A stretch of DNA of 62,213 bases from Burkholderiales bacterium (GCA_003577305.1 QEVL01000026.1:1-62213); one strand, 5' to 3'; shown: positions 48,179 through 57,652, numbered from the stretch's first letter. The notes: generated by a model from the letters alone, not told the origin. Numbers and translations: made by a program.

Positions 48179-48975
48179 TCGCGCTGGCATCCCCGGCTGC
48201 GGCGCTTTATGCCCGACGCGAACTCATCGGCGAACTGGCGCGCCGGGAACTGCGCGATCGGCACACCGGCCAGCTGCTCGGCGTGCTTTGGGCCTACGGC
48301 CATCCGCTCCTGCTGATGCTGCTCTACACGTTCCTGTTCGCCTACGTGTTTCCCGCGCGGGCCGGCATCGGCAGCGGCATTCGCGACTACTCGGTGAATG
48401 TCTTCGCCGGCATCGTGCCGTGGCTCGCATTCCAGGACATCCTGGCACGATCGCCGTCGATACTGGTCGGCCACGCCAACCTGGTCAAGCAGATCGTCTT
48501 CCCGACGGAGGTGCTTCCGGTGAAGACGGCCCTCGCCAGCGCGCTGCCATTCAGCGTCGGCCTCGCCTTCGCGGTCGGATACGCGGCATGGCACGGCACT
48601 CTTTCCTGGTTCGTGCTCGCGTTGCCACTGGTGGTCGCGTTCCAACTGGTGGCGATGGTCGGCGTCGCGTTCCTGCTGGCGGCTGGCGGTGTCTTCTTTC
48701 GCGACCTGCGCGACCTGGTGACGGTGTTCTGCGCGGTAAACCTCTTCGCGCAGCCGATTCTCTACAATCCGTTCGCGACTCCACGGTGGCTGGAGTTGGT
48801 GTTCCTGGCGAACCCGTTCAGCTACCTGGTCTGGTGCTGGCAGGACGTGCTGTTTCACGGCGCACCGATGCATCCTGTCGCGTGGGTCGTCTTCCCGCTC
48901 GGAAGTCTCGGCGTGCTGGCGCTCGGCTGGATGGTTTTCGAGCGCACGCGCCACTCGTTTGGGGACGCCCTTTGA
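48175..48975 (+). CDS. wzm: Polysaccharide ABC exporter permease (Wzm-like)
   Basis: A 266-residue ABC-2-type permease with six hydrophobic helices. It has the family opening RRELRDRHTGQLLGVLWAYG, then FAGIVPWLAFQDILARSPS and NLVKQIVFPTEVLPV, which match O-antigen and teichoic acid exporters. The GTG start overlaps the asnB stop as GTGA. It pairs with the ATPase encoded next and moves undecaprenyl-linked chains across the inner membrane. Confidence 0.92.
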   Translation: MIALASPAAALYARRELIGELARRELRDRHTGQLLGVLWAYGHPLLLMLLYTFLFAYVFPARAGIGSGIRDYSVNVFAGIVPWLAFQDILARSPSILVGHANLVKQIVFPTEVLPVKTALASALPFSVGLAFAVGYAAWHGTLSWFVLALPLVVAFQLVAMVGVAFLLAAGGVFFRDLRDLVTVFCAVNLFAQPILYNPFATPRWLELVFLANPFSYLVWCWQDVLFHGAPMHPVAWVVFPLGSLGVLALGWMVFERTRHSFGDAL

Positions 48976-48980
48976 GTGAC

Positions 48981-50255
48981 ATGCCCCTTGCGATCCGTGC
49001 GCGCGGCCTGCGCAAGGCCTACCGCCTCTATGCGCGCCCGATCGATGCGCTGGTGGAGGCACTGACCGGCAAGCGGCGACACGCGGAGCGCGTGGCGCTG
49101 GACAACGTTGACCTGGAGTTACGCAGGGGAGAGATCGTCGGCGTTCTCGGACGCAACGGTGCCGGCAAGAGCACGCTCCTGAAGATCATCGCCGGTACGC
49201 TCGAAAGGACGGCCGGGGAACTGGAAGTCCACGGACGCATCACCGCGATCCTCGAGCTCGGCACCGGCTTCCATCCCGAGTACACGGGCAGGGAGAACAT
49301 CTACATGGGAGGCCTGTGCCTGGGCATGTCCCGGGCCGAGATCGACGCCAAGCTCGAATCGATCATCGACTTCAGCGAACTGCGCGACGTCATCGACCAG
49401 CCGTTCAAGACCTACTCGACCGGCATGCAGGCCAGACTGACGTTCAGCACTGCCATCAGCGTGGACCCCGATATCCTGATCGTCGATGAGGCGCTGTCCG
49501 TCGGCGATGCGCGCTTCCAGTTGAAGTGCTTCGGCCGCATGCAGCAATTGCGCGCGAACAGGACCACCGTCCTCCTCGTGTCGCACGACACCAATACCAT
49601 CACGACACTGTGCGACCGCGCGCTGATCCTCGAGAATGGCAAGGTCCATGCCGAGGGCGATTCGAAACGAGTGTCGGTCCTCTACCACAATATGCTGTTC
49701 GGGAGGCGCGAGAATGGCGACGAAGCTCGTGCCGCCCCGCCTTCCGCCGAGGAGCAAGGGGGGCCCAGTCAGCCGTCGGCAGCGCACACGGTGCGCTACG
49801 GGTCCGGCGAAGGCGAGTTGCTGGATTGGGCCCTGCTCGATGCGAGTGGTGCACGCGTGACGCTGATCGAGTCGGGCAGCCCGTTCTCGTTGTCCATGAC
49901 CCTGTTCTGCGCCCGGGAGATCGAAGATCTGTCCTGCGGCTTCGCGGTAAAGGACAGGCGTGGCACCGTACTCTGGGGCGTCACGAACCTGACCGATAGC
50001 CGCTCCGCGATGCGCGTTGAGGCTGGGGAAACCTTGTCGATCTCGGCGTCGGGCGTGATGTGGCTCGCTGCGGGCGACTACTTCGTCACGCTCGGGGCCG
50101 CGCACCTCGGCGACGGCGGCAAGATCGATTTCGTCGAGGACGCAATCGGGTTCCGGGTCCTGGGTCCGGGAAACATCTTCACGACATCCGTGGTCAACAT
50201 GCAAAGCAGGTTCGTGATCGAATCGGCAGATCGAAATCGCGAGGCCTGCGCATGA
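48981..50255 (+). CDS. wzt: Polysaccharide ABC exporter ATPase with carbohydrate-binding tail (Wzt-like)
   Basis: A 424-residue protein. Residues 1 to about 245 are the ATPase: Walker A GVLGRNGAGKST, ELGTGFHPEYTGRENI (typical of Wzt/TagH), a signature with YSTGMQARLTFS, and Walker B ILIVDEALSVGD. Residues about 275-424 are a beta-rich Wzt_C-type domain (LSMTLFCAREIEDLSCGF, GDYFVTLGAAHL) that in other systems recognises the modified end of the chain before export. ATG 48981 is chosen; a TTG three codons earlier overlaps the wzm stop. Confidence 0.93.
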   Translation: MPLAIRARGLRKAYRLYARPIDALVEALTGKRRHAERVALDNVDLELRRGEIVGVLGRNGAGKSTLLKIIAGTLERTAGELEVHGRITAILELGTGFHPEYTGRENIYMGGLCLGMSRAEIDAKLESIIDFSELRDVIDQPFKTYSTGMQARLTFSTAISVDPDILIVDEALSVGDARFQLKCFGRMQQLRANRTTVLLVSHDTNTITTLCDRALILENGKVHAEGDSKRVSVLYHNMLFGRRENGDEARAAPPSAEEQGGPSQPSAAHTVRYGSGEGELLDWALLDASGARVTLIESGSPFSLSMTLFCAREIEDLSCGFAVKDRRGTVLWGVTNLTDSRSAMRVEAGETLSISASGVMWLAAGDYFVTLGAAHLGDGGKIDFVEDAIGFRVLGPGNIFTTSVVNMQSRFVIESADRNREACA

Positions 50256-51145
50256 GCCTGCTACGCCGGATCTTCGCGCGGGCGCCGAAGGCCGTGGTTC
50301 CGGCGCGGTCCGTGGCGACGTCACCTGCGCCGGCCAACACGCTTGCCGACACGGTGCCGGCGCGTGTCATTCAACTGGCCGGTGAGCTCACCCGGCTTGC
50401 GCCAGACCGCGCGGAAGTGTTGCTGGCGCGGTTATGTGACGGGATGGCATCCGGATCGAACGAGAACGCGCTCTACCAGACTGCCGAGGCGCTCGCGACC
50501 GCGGTTTATCCGAAATACAAGTTCAGCGAGTACGCGCGCCTCTTCCTGGAAGACACGGACTTCCTGGCCTATTACGAACGCTTCATGGACCCGGGGAACT
50601 GGCACTCGCTGGACCGCAAGTACACGCTCGACCAGTTGCTCAAGCTGACGCTGCACCTGGCGGGCGACGTCGCGGAGTGTGGCGCCTACAAGGGTGCGTC
50701 AGCGTTCCTGATGTGCCGTGCGCATCGAGGCAGCGGCCACCTCGTGCACCTGTTCGATTCGTTCGAAGGACTCTCGGACCCCGGTGAGTTCGACGGCGAC
50801 TACTGGACCCCCAGAGCCCTTGAGATGCCCGAGCAGGTGCTGCGCGAAAGCCTCGCCGGCTTCGACAATTACCGCGTCTACCAGGGTTGGATCCCCGGGC
50901 GCTTCCCCGAAGTCGCCGGGCACGCGTTCGCGTTCGTGCACATCGACGTCGATCTGTACCGGCCGACACTGGACTCGCTCGAATTCTTCTACGAACGCAC
51001 ACTGCCCGGGGGCGTGATCCTGATGGACGACTACGGATTCCGGACCTGTCCGGGGGCGAAGGCGGCAGCCGACGAGTTTTTCCGGGACAAGCCGGAACCC
51101 GTCGTCATGCTGTCCACTGGCCAGGCCTTTGCCATCAAACGCTGA
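50252..51145 (+). CDS. TylF/MycF family O-methyltransferase
   Basis: A 297-residue SAM methyltransferase. The TylF core begins near residue 110: GDVAECGAYKGASAFLM (SAM loop), LFDSFEGLSDP, HIDVDLYRPTLDSLEFFYE, GVILMDDYGF with the metal-binding aspartates. Known relatives methylate sugar hydroxyls. The first 100 residues are an unassigned extension with a mobile Ala/Pro stretch. The ATG overlaps the wzt stop. Being joined to a wzt with a recognition tail suggests it caps or decorates the chain. Confidence 0.85.
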   Translation: MSLLRRIFARAPKAVVPARSVATSPAPANTLADTVPARVIQLAGELTRLAPDRAEVLLARLCDGMASGSNENALYQTAEALATAVYPKYKFSEYARLFLEDTDFLAYYERFMDPGNWHSLDRKYTLDQLLKLTLHLAGDVAECGAYKGASAFLMCRAHRGSGHLVHLFDSFEGLSDPGEFDGDYWTPRALEMPEQVLRESLAGFDNYRVYQGWIPGRFPEVAGHAFAFVHIDVDLYRPTLDSLEFFYERTLPGGVILMDDYGFRTCPGAKAAADEFFRDKPEPVVMLSTGQAFAIKR

Positions 51146-51187
51146 CGGGGGGCACGCAATGCGGACTGGAAAGGGAAGGGCCAGCGC

Positions 51188-51937
51188 ATGACGCCGCAGC
51201 GCATGCGCTGGACGCCGGAGCTCGTCGAGCGCTTCTGGACCGGCTTCGCGCAAACGCGGCTGGTCGAGATGAGTTTCTCGAAGCAGGCAGGCCGCAGCGT
51301 CGTCCTGGCGATCGAACACCTGCTGCCGCGCGATGGCCGGATGCTCGATTTCGGCGCAGGAGACGGGCACCTGATCCGCTTGATGTGCGAGCGCGGGTAT
51401 CGGGTCGCTGCCTACGAGCCTTCGGCGGGCCGCTCGGAGAACCTCTCGAACACGCTGAGAGACTGCCCCGGGTTCCTTGGCGTTGCAAACGCGGATTCGA
51501 CGGAGTCGTTCGACGTCGTGGTGATGGCCGAGGTCATCGAGCACATCCTCGACGAGCAACTCGACGCCACGCTGTCACGAATCGCACAGCTCACGAAGCC
51601 GGCGGGGGTGCTCATCGTGACCACGCCGAACAACGAGGACCTCGAGCTCGGCATGGCCTATTGCCCGGCGAGCAACGTGCTCTTTCACCGCTGGCAGCAC
51701 GTGCGCTCGTTCACGGCTGCCACGCTCGCGGAACTGCTCGCGCGGTACGGCTTCGACGAGATCGTCACGCACTGCGTCGAATTCAACGACGCGCTGTTCG
51801 TGCCCGGCGACCCACTCTGGGGAGGCGCCGCAGCCGACGCTACGCCGCCCCCGTACATCGTCGAGTTGCGGGCGAATCGGCCCGCGATGGTCGGCGCGCA
51901 GAGCAACCTGCTCTATATCGGCGTGCGAAGGGAGTGA
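51188..51937 (+). CDS. Class I SAM-dependent methyltransferase
   Basis: A 249-residue methyltransferase of the Methyltransf_11/23 type. The SAM loop is MLDFGAGDGHLIRLM, then YEPSAGRSENL, VVMAEVIEHILDEQL, and the strand GVLIVTTPNNEDL. The acceptor is unknown; a sugar or a lipid-linked chain is likely from the context. AAGGG lies 8 bases upstream of the ATG. The stop overlaps a possible GTG start of the next gene. Confidence 0.85.
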   Translation: MTPQRMRWTPELVERFWTGFAQTRLVEMSFSKQAGRSVVLAIEHLLPRDGRMLDFGAGDGHLIRLMCERGYRVAAYEPSAGRSENLSNTLRDCPGFLGVANADSTESFDVVVMAEVIEHILDEQLDATLSRIAQLTKPAGVLIVTTPNNEDLELGMAYCPASNVLFHRWQHVRSFTAATLAELLARYGFDEIVTHCVEFNDALFVPGDPLWGGAAADATPPPYIVELRANRPAMVGAQSNLLYIGVRRE

Positions 51938-51945
51938 GCGAAGCG

Positions 51946-53553
51946 ATGCTGCGGCGCGCCATCCGCCTGCTCGTGCCCACCTCGATCCGCAGGCCGATCG
52001 CGGACAGGGTGTATCGCACGATCGCGCGCGCGAGACTCATGCGGCAATGGCTCGCCGCACACAGCGGCGCGCCATTACCGCATCGCGAGTTGTCGGCCGC
52101 ACGCTTCGCAGCGGCCCGCCTGGCAAGGCTGCCCTATGTCCTCGCCCGGGGCGGAATGGCGAAGGCCTGGACGGGCGCCTCGGCGCATCGGCACCTGCTG
52201 AATCGGCAGCCGCGCACCCTGCGTGCGCCGGAGCGCGCGAAGCGCCGCGCGCTGGCGGCGTTCCTGGCGCTGCCCGACCCGCTCTACCGTCGGCGCCTGG
52301 CGCAATTCGAAAGGCTGCTGTCCGCGCTTCCCGCGCGCGGGACGACAAGCCGCCGCGGAGGCATCCTCCTGATAACCGGGGGACTGGGGCCGGGCGGCGC
52401 GGAACGGCAAGCAGTGCTGACCCTGATCGGGCTGGTGCGGCGCGGCCTTGCCCCGGTCGAGTTGGCGTGCGCATCCTTGCGAGACGAGGCGGCGCGCTTC
52501 TTCCTGCCTCAACTCGAGGCGGTGTCGATCCCCGTGCGGGAAATCGATCGGGACGCGAGCCGGGACGCCGGAAGCCACTTCGAATCGATCGCCGACGCCT
52601 GCAGGTCCCTGCCCTTCTCGCTGCACGAAGTGGTCGACTACGCGAGGACGATCGCCGCGCTGGGCCCGCGCGTGGCGCACTTCTGGCTCGACGAGGTGAA
52701 CGTCAAGGGGGGACTCGCGGCCGTCGCTGCCGGCGTGCCGCGAGTCGTGCTCGGCCTGCGCAGCCTTCCGCCGTTGAACTACGCATTTCACCAACCGTAC
52801 ATGCGCGAAGTCTACCGGTGGTTGGCGAAGCATCCTCGCGTCGTGCTCCTGAACAACAGCGCCGCCGGCGCCCGTGCCTACGAAGCCTGGCTCGGGCTGT
52901 CCTCCGGGGCCGTCCACGTCGTGCACAACGGCTTCGATTTCGACCCCGCGACACTGGCGCGGTGCGCGAGCGGGAGCCGCGACTTCCGCGCCCGGCACGG
53001 GCTTCCCGGCGACGCTCCGGTGATCGGCACGGTGATCCGCTTCAGCGAGGAAAAGCGGCCTCTGTTGTGGCTCGAAATTGCTGCAGCGTTGCGCCGCACC
53101 ATGCCCGAAGCCCGCTTCCTGGTCGTCGGAGACGGAGTCCTTCGCGACGAGGTGCACGCGCGCGCCGGACGAGCGGACCTGCGTGACGCCGTTCGCCTTG
53201 TGGGCCACCAGCGCGACGCACTGGCGGCAATCGCCGCCATGGACGTCTTCCTCCTGACGTCTCGCGCCGAGGGCCTCCCGAACGTCCTGGTCGAGGCGCA
53301 GATGCTCGGCGTGCCGGTCGTGACGACGCCTGCCGGCGGCGCGCCCGAGACCGTGTTCCACGGCACGAGCGGCTGGGTGCTCGACCGGGACGATCCGGCG
53401 CACGTCGCTGACGTGCTTTCGAGGCTGTTGCACGACCGAGCCTGGTTGTCGCGGGCGCGATCCAGCGCGTACGAGTTCGTACGCGAGGCTTTCGGCGTCG
53501 AGCGCATGCTCGACGAAACCCTTTCCATCTATGGCATCGGCCCGGTGACCTGA
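51946..53553 (+). CDS. Glycosyltransferase (GT4-type) with long N-terminal extension
   Basis: A 535-residue protein. The GT-B transferase starts only at about residue 138 (GGILLITGGLGPGGAERQAV) and includes VHVVHNGFDFDP, IGTVIRFSEEKRPLLWLEIA and TSRAEGLPNVLVEAQMLGVP, with the catalytic Glu-x7-Glu pattern. The first 135 residues are Arg/Ala-rich and match nothing I know. ATG 51946 is used; a GTG at 51934 is the alternative. It would add one sugar to the growing chain, donor unknown. Confidence 0.87.
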   Translation: MLRRAIRLLVPTSIRRPIADRVYRTIARARLMRQWLAAHSGAPLPHRELSAARFAAARLARLPYVLARGGMAKAWTGASAHRHLLNRQPRTLRAPERAKRRALAAFLALPDPLYRRRLAQFERLLSALPARGTTSRRGGILLITGGLGPGGAERQAVLTLIGLVRRGLAPVELACASLRDEAARFFLPQLEAVSIPVREIDRDASRDAGSHFESIADACRSLPFSLHEVVDYARTIAALGPRVAHFWLDEVNVKGGLAAVAAGVPRVVLGLRSLPPLNYAFHQPYMREVYRWLAKHPRVVLLNNSAAGARAYEAWLGLSSGAVHVVHNGFDFDPATLARCASGSRDFRARHGLPGDAPVIGTVIRFSEEKRPLLWLEIAAALRRTMPEARFLVVGDGVLRDEVHARAGRADLRDAVRLVGHQRDALAAIAAMDVFLLTSRAEGLPNVLVEAQMLGVPVVTTPAGGAPETVFHGTSGWVLDRDDPAHVADVLSRLLHDRAWLSRARSSAYEFVREAFGVERMLDETLSIYGIGPVT

Positions 53554-53554
53554 A

Positions 53555-54370
53555 ATGACGCAAGCCCAAGAGCAGAGATTCGAGTTCGGCAAGAACTGGC
53601 ACGATTTCATCCAGAAGAACTACGGCCAGGACAAGGTCGACATCTCCCGCCGCCATATGCTCGCCTTTATGGGACGCGGGAGCCTGGACGGGCTGACTTT
53701 CCTGGACATCGGATGCGGCAGCGGCCTTCATTCGATCGCTGCGCTCCAGGCGGGGGCGCGCTCGGTGCACGGATTCGACTACGACCCGAACTCGGTGGCC
53801 GCCACCCGCTACGTACAGAGCCAGGCAGGCAACCCGTCGAACTGGCGCGTCGAGCAGGGATCGGTGCTCGACGACGCTTTCATGTCGCGTCTTCCGCAGT
53901 TCGACCTCGTCTATTCGTGGGGCGTGCTGCACCACACCGGGGACGTCTGGCACGCGATCGGCAATGCGGCAGGGCGTGTCAGACCCGGGGGCCTTTTCTA
54001 CATCGCGCTGTATTCGGCGGACGTGCAGGTCGACCCCACGCCCGAGTTCTGGCTCGACGTGAAGCGCAGGTACGTCTCGGCGGGCTGGCTGACGCGGCGC
54101 TGGATGGATCTGTGGTACGTCTGGCGCTTCCAGATGGGCAGAAAGATGTCGGCCCTGCCCGCCTTCCTCGCGCGGATGCGCGAGTACAAGAAAAACCGCG
54201 GCATGAACATCTTCACCGACATCCGCGACTGGCTCGGCGGATGGCCGATGGAGTTCGTCTACGACGCCGACGCGATCAAATTCTGCGAGAACCTCGGCTT
54301 CCGGCTCGAGAAGATCGCCACTGGCGAGGCCAACACCGAGTTCCTCTTCGTGCGCGACCGGGACGCCTGA
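53555..54370 (+). CDS. Class I SAM-dependent methyltransferase
   Basis: A 271-residue methyltransferase with FLDIGCGSGLHSIAALQA, VHGFDYDPNSVAATR and LVYSWGVLHHTGDVWHAI. The opening RFEFGKNWHDFI and the C-terminal half (RDWLGGWPMEFVYDADAIKF) resemble methyltransferases found in O-antigen and flagellin-glycan loci. It starts one base after the glycosyltransferase stop. Confidence 0.85.
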   Translation: MTQAQEQRFEFGKNWHDFIQKNYGQDKVDISRRHMLAFMGRGSLDGLTFLDIGCGSGLHSIAALQAGARSVHGFDYDPNSVAATRYVQSQAGNPSNWRVEQGSVLDDAFMSRLPQFDLVYSWGVLHHTGDVWHAIGNAAGRVRPGGLFYIALYSADVQVDPTPEFWLDVKRRYVSAGWLTRRWMDLWYVWRFQMGRKMSALPAFLARMREYKKNRGMNIFTDIRDWLGGWPMEFVYDADAIKFCENLGFRLEKIATGEANTEFLFVRDRDA

Positions 54371-54379
54371 CCGGTCTCC

Positions 54380-55528
54380 GTGCGAAAAGTACTGTTCACC
54401 ATCGGCAGCCTCGGCCTCGGCGGAGCCGAATCGCAGATGGTACTGCTGATGCGCGAACTGTCCGTCCGCGACTGGCAGTGCGAGTTGTTCGTACTCGAGG
54501 CGCAGGGCCCCTTGCGCGCTGCGATCGAAGCGGCGGGTGTGCCGATCCACGAGGGCGGCTACCAGTCCGGTGCTTCGCGCTGGCGAAGGGCCGGGCAGCT
54601 CGCGCGCGCGCTGCATCGGCTGTGGGTCTTGGCGCGCCGTGTGCGCCCTGACGTCCTGCACGCCTTTCTGCCACTGACGAGCTTCCTCGGCGCGGTGGCG
54701 GGGCGGGCCGCGGGGGTTCCGCTGGTCCTGACGAGTCGGCGGGCACTCGGCACGCACCAGGATCGCCATCCTGTCTGGAAGTCGTTCGACCGGATCGCCA
54801 ACTCGCTGAGTCACCGCGTCACCGTCAATTCGCGGGCGGTTGCCGAGGACACGGTGGCGCGCGATGCGATTCGCCGTGACAAACTCGTACTAATCCCCAA
54901 CGGGATAGACTTCTCGCGCTTCGATACCTCGGCCTCGACGCGCAGCGCAATACGCGAGCAACTCGGTCTCGGTCCGCATGATCCAGCCATCGTCGCGGTG
55001 GGCAACCTGCTGGCCTACAAGGGACACGACGATCTCTTTGGTGCCCTACCCGCTGTTCTGGAACGCCATCCTCGCGCACGGCTGTTCCTGGCCGGCGAGG
55101 ACCGCGGTCTGGAACCGCACCTGCGTCGGCTCGCCACCTCGCTGGGCATCCTGCCAGCGACGGTCTTCCTCGGGCGTCGCAACGACATCCCCGACTTGCT
55201 CGCAGCGATGGACGTCTTTGTGCTGCCATCGCATGAAGAGGGATTCTCGAACGCGCTTCTCGAGGCGATGGCGTCAGGGCTCGGTATCGTCGCGACCGAT
55301 GTCGGCGGTAACCGGGAGGCGCTGGACGAAGGCGCATGCGGGCTGCTGGTACCCGCGCACGACCCCGTCGCGCTCGCCACGGCAGTCTCGCGACTCCTGA
55401 GCGACGAAGACGAGCGCGCCGCACTCGGTCGGCGCGCCCGGGATTCGGTTCGGGCGCGATACACGGTCTCGGCGATGGTCAACGCCCACCTGGCTCTCTA
55501 TCGGCAAGGATCGATCGATGTCGCCTGA
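54380..55528 (+). CDS. Glycosyltransferase family 4
   Basis: A 382-residue GT-B enzyme. N-terminal VLFTIGSLGLGGAESQMVLL, a donor domain with VTVNSRAVAEDTV and LIPNGIDFSRF, and the Glu-x7-Glu region SHEEGFSNALLEAMASG. The GTG start at 54380 is 9 bases after the methyltransferase stop. Soluble, donor sugar unknown. Confidence 0.9.
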   Translation: MRKVLFTIGSLGLGGAESQMVLLMRELSVRDWQCELFVLEAQGPLRAAIEAAGVPIHEGGYQSGASRWRRAGQLARALHRLWVLARRVRPDVLHAFLPLTSFLGAVAGRAAGVPLVLTSRRALGTHQDRHPVWKSFDRIANSLSHRVTVNSRAVAEDTVARDAIRRDKLVLIPNGIDFSRFDTSASTRSAIREQLGLGPHDPAIVAVGNLLAYKGHDDLFGALPAVLERHPRARLFLAGEDRGLEPHLRRLATSLGILPATVFLGRRNDIPDLLAAMDVFVLPSHEEGFSNALLEAMASGLGIVATDVGGNREALDEGACGLLVPAHDPVALATAVSRLLSDEDERAALGRRARDSVRARYTVSAMVNAHLALYRQGSIDVA

Positions 55529-56681
55529 CCGCGTGCGTCACGATGCGCCAGAGGGCATGCGTACCGTTCCACGACCGCGCCTGCTGTTCGTCGTGACCGA
55601 AGACTGGTACTTTCGCTCCCACAGGCTCGCCCTCGCGAAGGCCGCGATCGCGGCCGGCTTCGACGTCGCGGTAGCGACCCGCGTTGCGAACCACGCCGGC
55701 GCGATCGAGGAACTCGGTGTTCGCGTGGTCCCGTTCGCAATCGACCGGGGCGGAATGAACCTGCTGCGCGATGCCTTGACGATCGCGCGACTCGCGATTC
55801 TCTATCGGCGCGAGCGACCCGATATCGTTCACCATGTCGCGATGAAACCGGTTCTCTACGGGTCGCTTGCCGCACGCATGGCCGGCGTTCGCCGCATCGT
55901 CAACGCCCTTGCTGGAATGGGCTGGCTATTCACCGCGGAGCGTTCGGCGCAAGGCAGACTTCCTGCGGTCGTCGGCCGATTGATGAGGAGCGCGCTGAGG
56001 TCAACCTGCGTGATCGTGCAGAACCCTGACGACGCAGCCGCCGTGGCGGAACAGTGGAGTCCGGCTGATCTGCGGGTGATTCGAGGCGCCGGAGTCGATT
56101 GCCACGCGTTCACGCCGGTGCCAACGCCGCCCGAACCTCCACTGGTCGTCCTGCCGGCGCGCATGCTGGCCGACAAGGGCGTCAACGAATTCGTCGATGC
56201 TGCGAGAATGGTGAAAGCGTCCGGACACCTGGCGCGGTTCGCCCTCGTCGGCGCCCCGGACCCTGCGAACCCGGCGTCGATTCCGGTCACCCAACTAGCA
56301 GCGTGGCGCGACGAAGGGTCGGTCGAATGGTGGGGTCATCGCGAGGACATGCCCGCGGTGTACGCCCAGGCCCACCTCGTCTGCCTGCCTTCGTACCGTG
56401 AGGGACTGCCCAAATCGCTTCTCGAGGCTGCGGCCTGCGGACTGCCGATCGTTGCGGCCGACGTGACCGGCTGCCGGGAGGTCGTGCGCGACGGGTACAA
56501 CGGTCTGCTGGTGCCGCCACGCGATGCCGCGGCGCTATCGGCGGCACTCTTGCGCTTGATAGCGGAGCCCAATACACGGAAGCTGATGGGCGCGCGTGGT
56601 CGGCAGCGCGCCAGGCAGGAGTTCGCGCAGGAACGGATCGTTGCCGAGACGATCGCGGTCTACCGGGAACTCCTGGCGTGA
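55518..56681 (+). CDS. Glycosyltransferase family 4
   Basis: A 387-residue GT-B enzyme with LLFVVTEDWYFRSHRLALAK, the acceptor-side helix SLAARMAGVRRIVNALAGMG, and SYREGLPKSLLEAAACGLP as the catalytic region. The opening resembles HexNAc/FucNAc transferases of O-antigen loci (WbpT/PglA type). The ATG at 55518 has AGGA 7 bases upstream and overlaps the previous gene by 11 bases; an ATG at 55557 is possible. It overlaps the following reductase by one base. Confidence 0.9.
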   Translation: MSPDRVRHDAPEGMRTVPRPRLLFVVTEDWYFRSHRLALAKAAIAAGFDVAVATRVANHAGAIEELGVRVVPFAIDRGGMNLLRDALTIARLAILYRRERPDIVHHVAMKPVLYGSLAARMAGVRRIVNALAGMGWLFTAERSAQGRLPAVVGRLMRSALRSTCVIVQNPDDAAAVAEQWSPADLRVIRGAGVDCHAFTPVPTPPEPPLVVLPARMLADKGVNEFVDAARMVKASGHLARFALVGAPDPANPASIPVTQLAAWRDEGSVEWWGHREDMPAVYAQAHLVCLPSYREGLPKSLLEAAACGLPIVAADVTGCREVVRDGYNGLLVPPRDAAALSAALLRLIAEPNTRKLMGARGRQRARQEFAQERIVAETIAVYRELLA

Positions 56682-57652
56682 TGCGGGTACTGGTGACGGG
56701 TGCGAACGGCTTCGTCGGCAGCCATTTGATAGGCGCGCTCGCCGAGCGCGGCTTGCCTGCGCGCGCCGCCCTTCGCAGAGAGCGCCAGCAGGCGTGTGGG
56801 AGCGTCCTGCACGATCGCTGCGTTGTCGGCACGATCGATGGCCGCACCGACTGGCGCACGGCGCTCGAGGGCTGCGGAACCGTTGTCCACCTCGCCGCGC
56901 GCGTACACATGATGCGCGAGGCGAGTGACGCCGACGTCGCCTATCGCGAGACCAACGTCGACGCGATCCGCGCGCTGGCGCGCCAATCGGCAGCCGCCGG
57001 CGTCAGGCGATTCCTGTTCGCGAGTACGGTCAAGGTCCACGGCGAGGGACGTGCCGAGCCTTATGCAGAGGGCGATGCCCCTGCGCCACGGGATGCTTAT
57101 GCACGTTCGAAGCAGCAAGCCGAGCAGGCCCTGCGTGAGATCGCCTCGGAGACCGGCATGGAGGCGACCATCCTGCGCATTCCCCTGGTCTACGGACCAG
57201 GGGTAGGCGGCAACTTCCTGAGACTGATGCACGCCGTCGACGCCGGAAAGCCGCTGCCATTCGGCAGCGTCGACAACCGGCGTAGCCTCGTCTACGTCGG
57301 CAACCTCGTGGACGCGATCGTCGCGTGCCTTGCACACCCGGCGGCGGCACAGCAAACCTTCCTGGTCTCCGACGGCGAGGACGTTTCGACGCCCGCGCTC
57401 GTGCGGCGCCTCGCGCATGCCCTCGGTCGCCGGCCACGGCTCCTGCCGGTACCGGTCGCACTGCTGCGGCTAGCCGGCTCTCTCTCCGGACGGCGCGCCG
57501 AGATCGAACGCATGGTCGGGTCTTTCGCGGTCGATTCCGGCGTGATCCGTGCTGCCATCGGATGGACGCCGCCGCTCGCGCTCGACGCCGGCCTTGCGCG
57601 GACCGCGGCATGGTACGTGAAAGCCTTCCGATCGCTCCGACCGGGGGACTGA
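56681..57652 (+). CDS. UDP-4-keto-6-deoxy-HexNAc reductase (WbpV-like SDR)
   Basis: A 323-residue SDR enzyme: RVLVTGANGFVGSHLIGAL, VVHLAARVHMMREAS, FLFASTVKVHGEGRAEPY, RIPLVYGPGVGGNFLRLM and TFLVSDGEDVSTPALVRRL follow the WbpV/WbjF line closely. It reduces the product of a WbpM-type dehydratase to a QuiNAc or FucNAc nucleotide. The catalytic pair is in AYARSKQQAE. The start is the ATG at 56681, sharing its A with the previous TGA. The matching dehydratase and initiating transferase are 10-13 kb to the left on the other strand. Confidence 0.88.
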   Translation: MRVLVTGANGFVGSHLIGALAERGLPARAALRRERQQACGSVLHDRCVVGTIDGRTDWRTALEGCGTVVHLAARVHMMREASDADVAYRETNVDAIRALARQSAAAGVRRFLFASTVKVHGEGRAEPYAEGDAPAPRDAYARSKQQAEQALREIASETGMEATILRIPLVYGPGVGGNFLRLMHAVDAGKPLPFGSVDNRRSLVYVGNLVDAIVACLAHPAAAQQTFLVSDGEDVSTPALVRRLAHALGRRPRLLPVPVALLRLAGSLSGRRAEIERMVGSFAVDSGVIRAAIGWTPPLALDAGLARTAAWYVKAFRSLRPGD

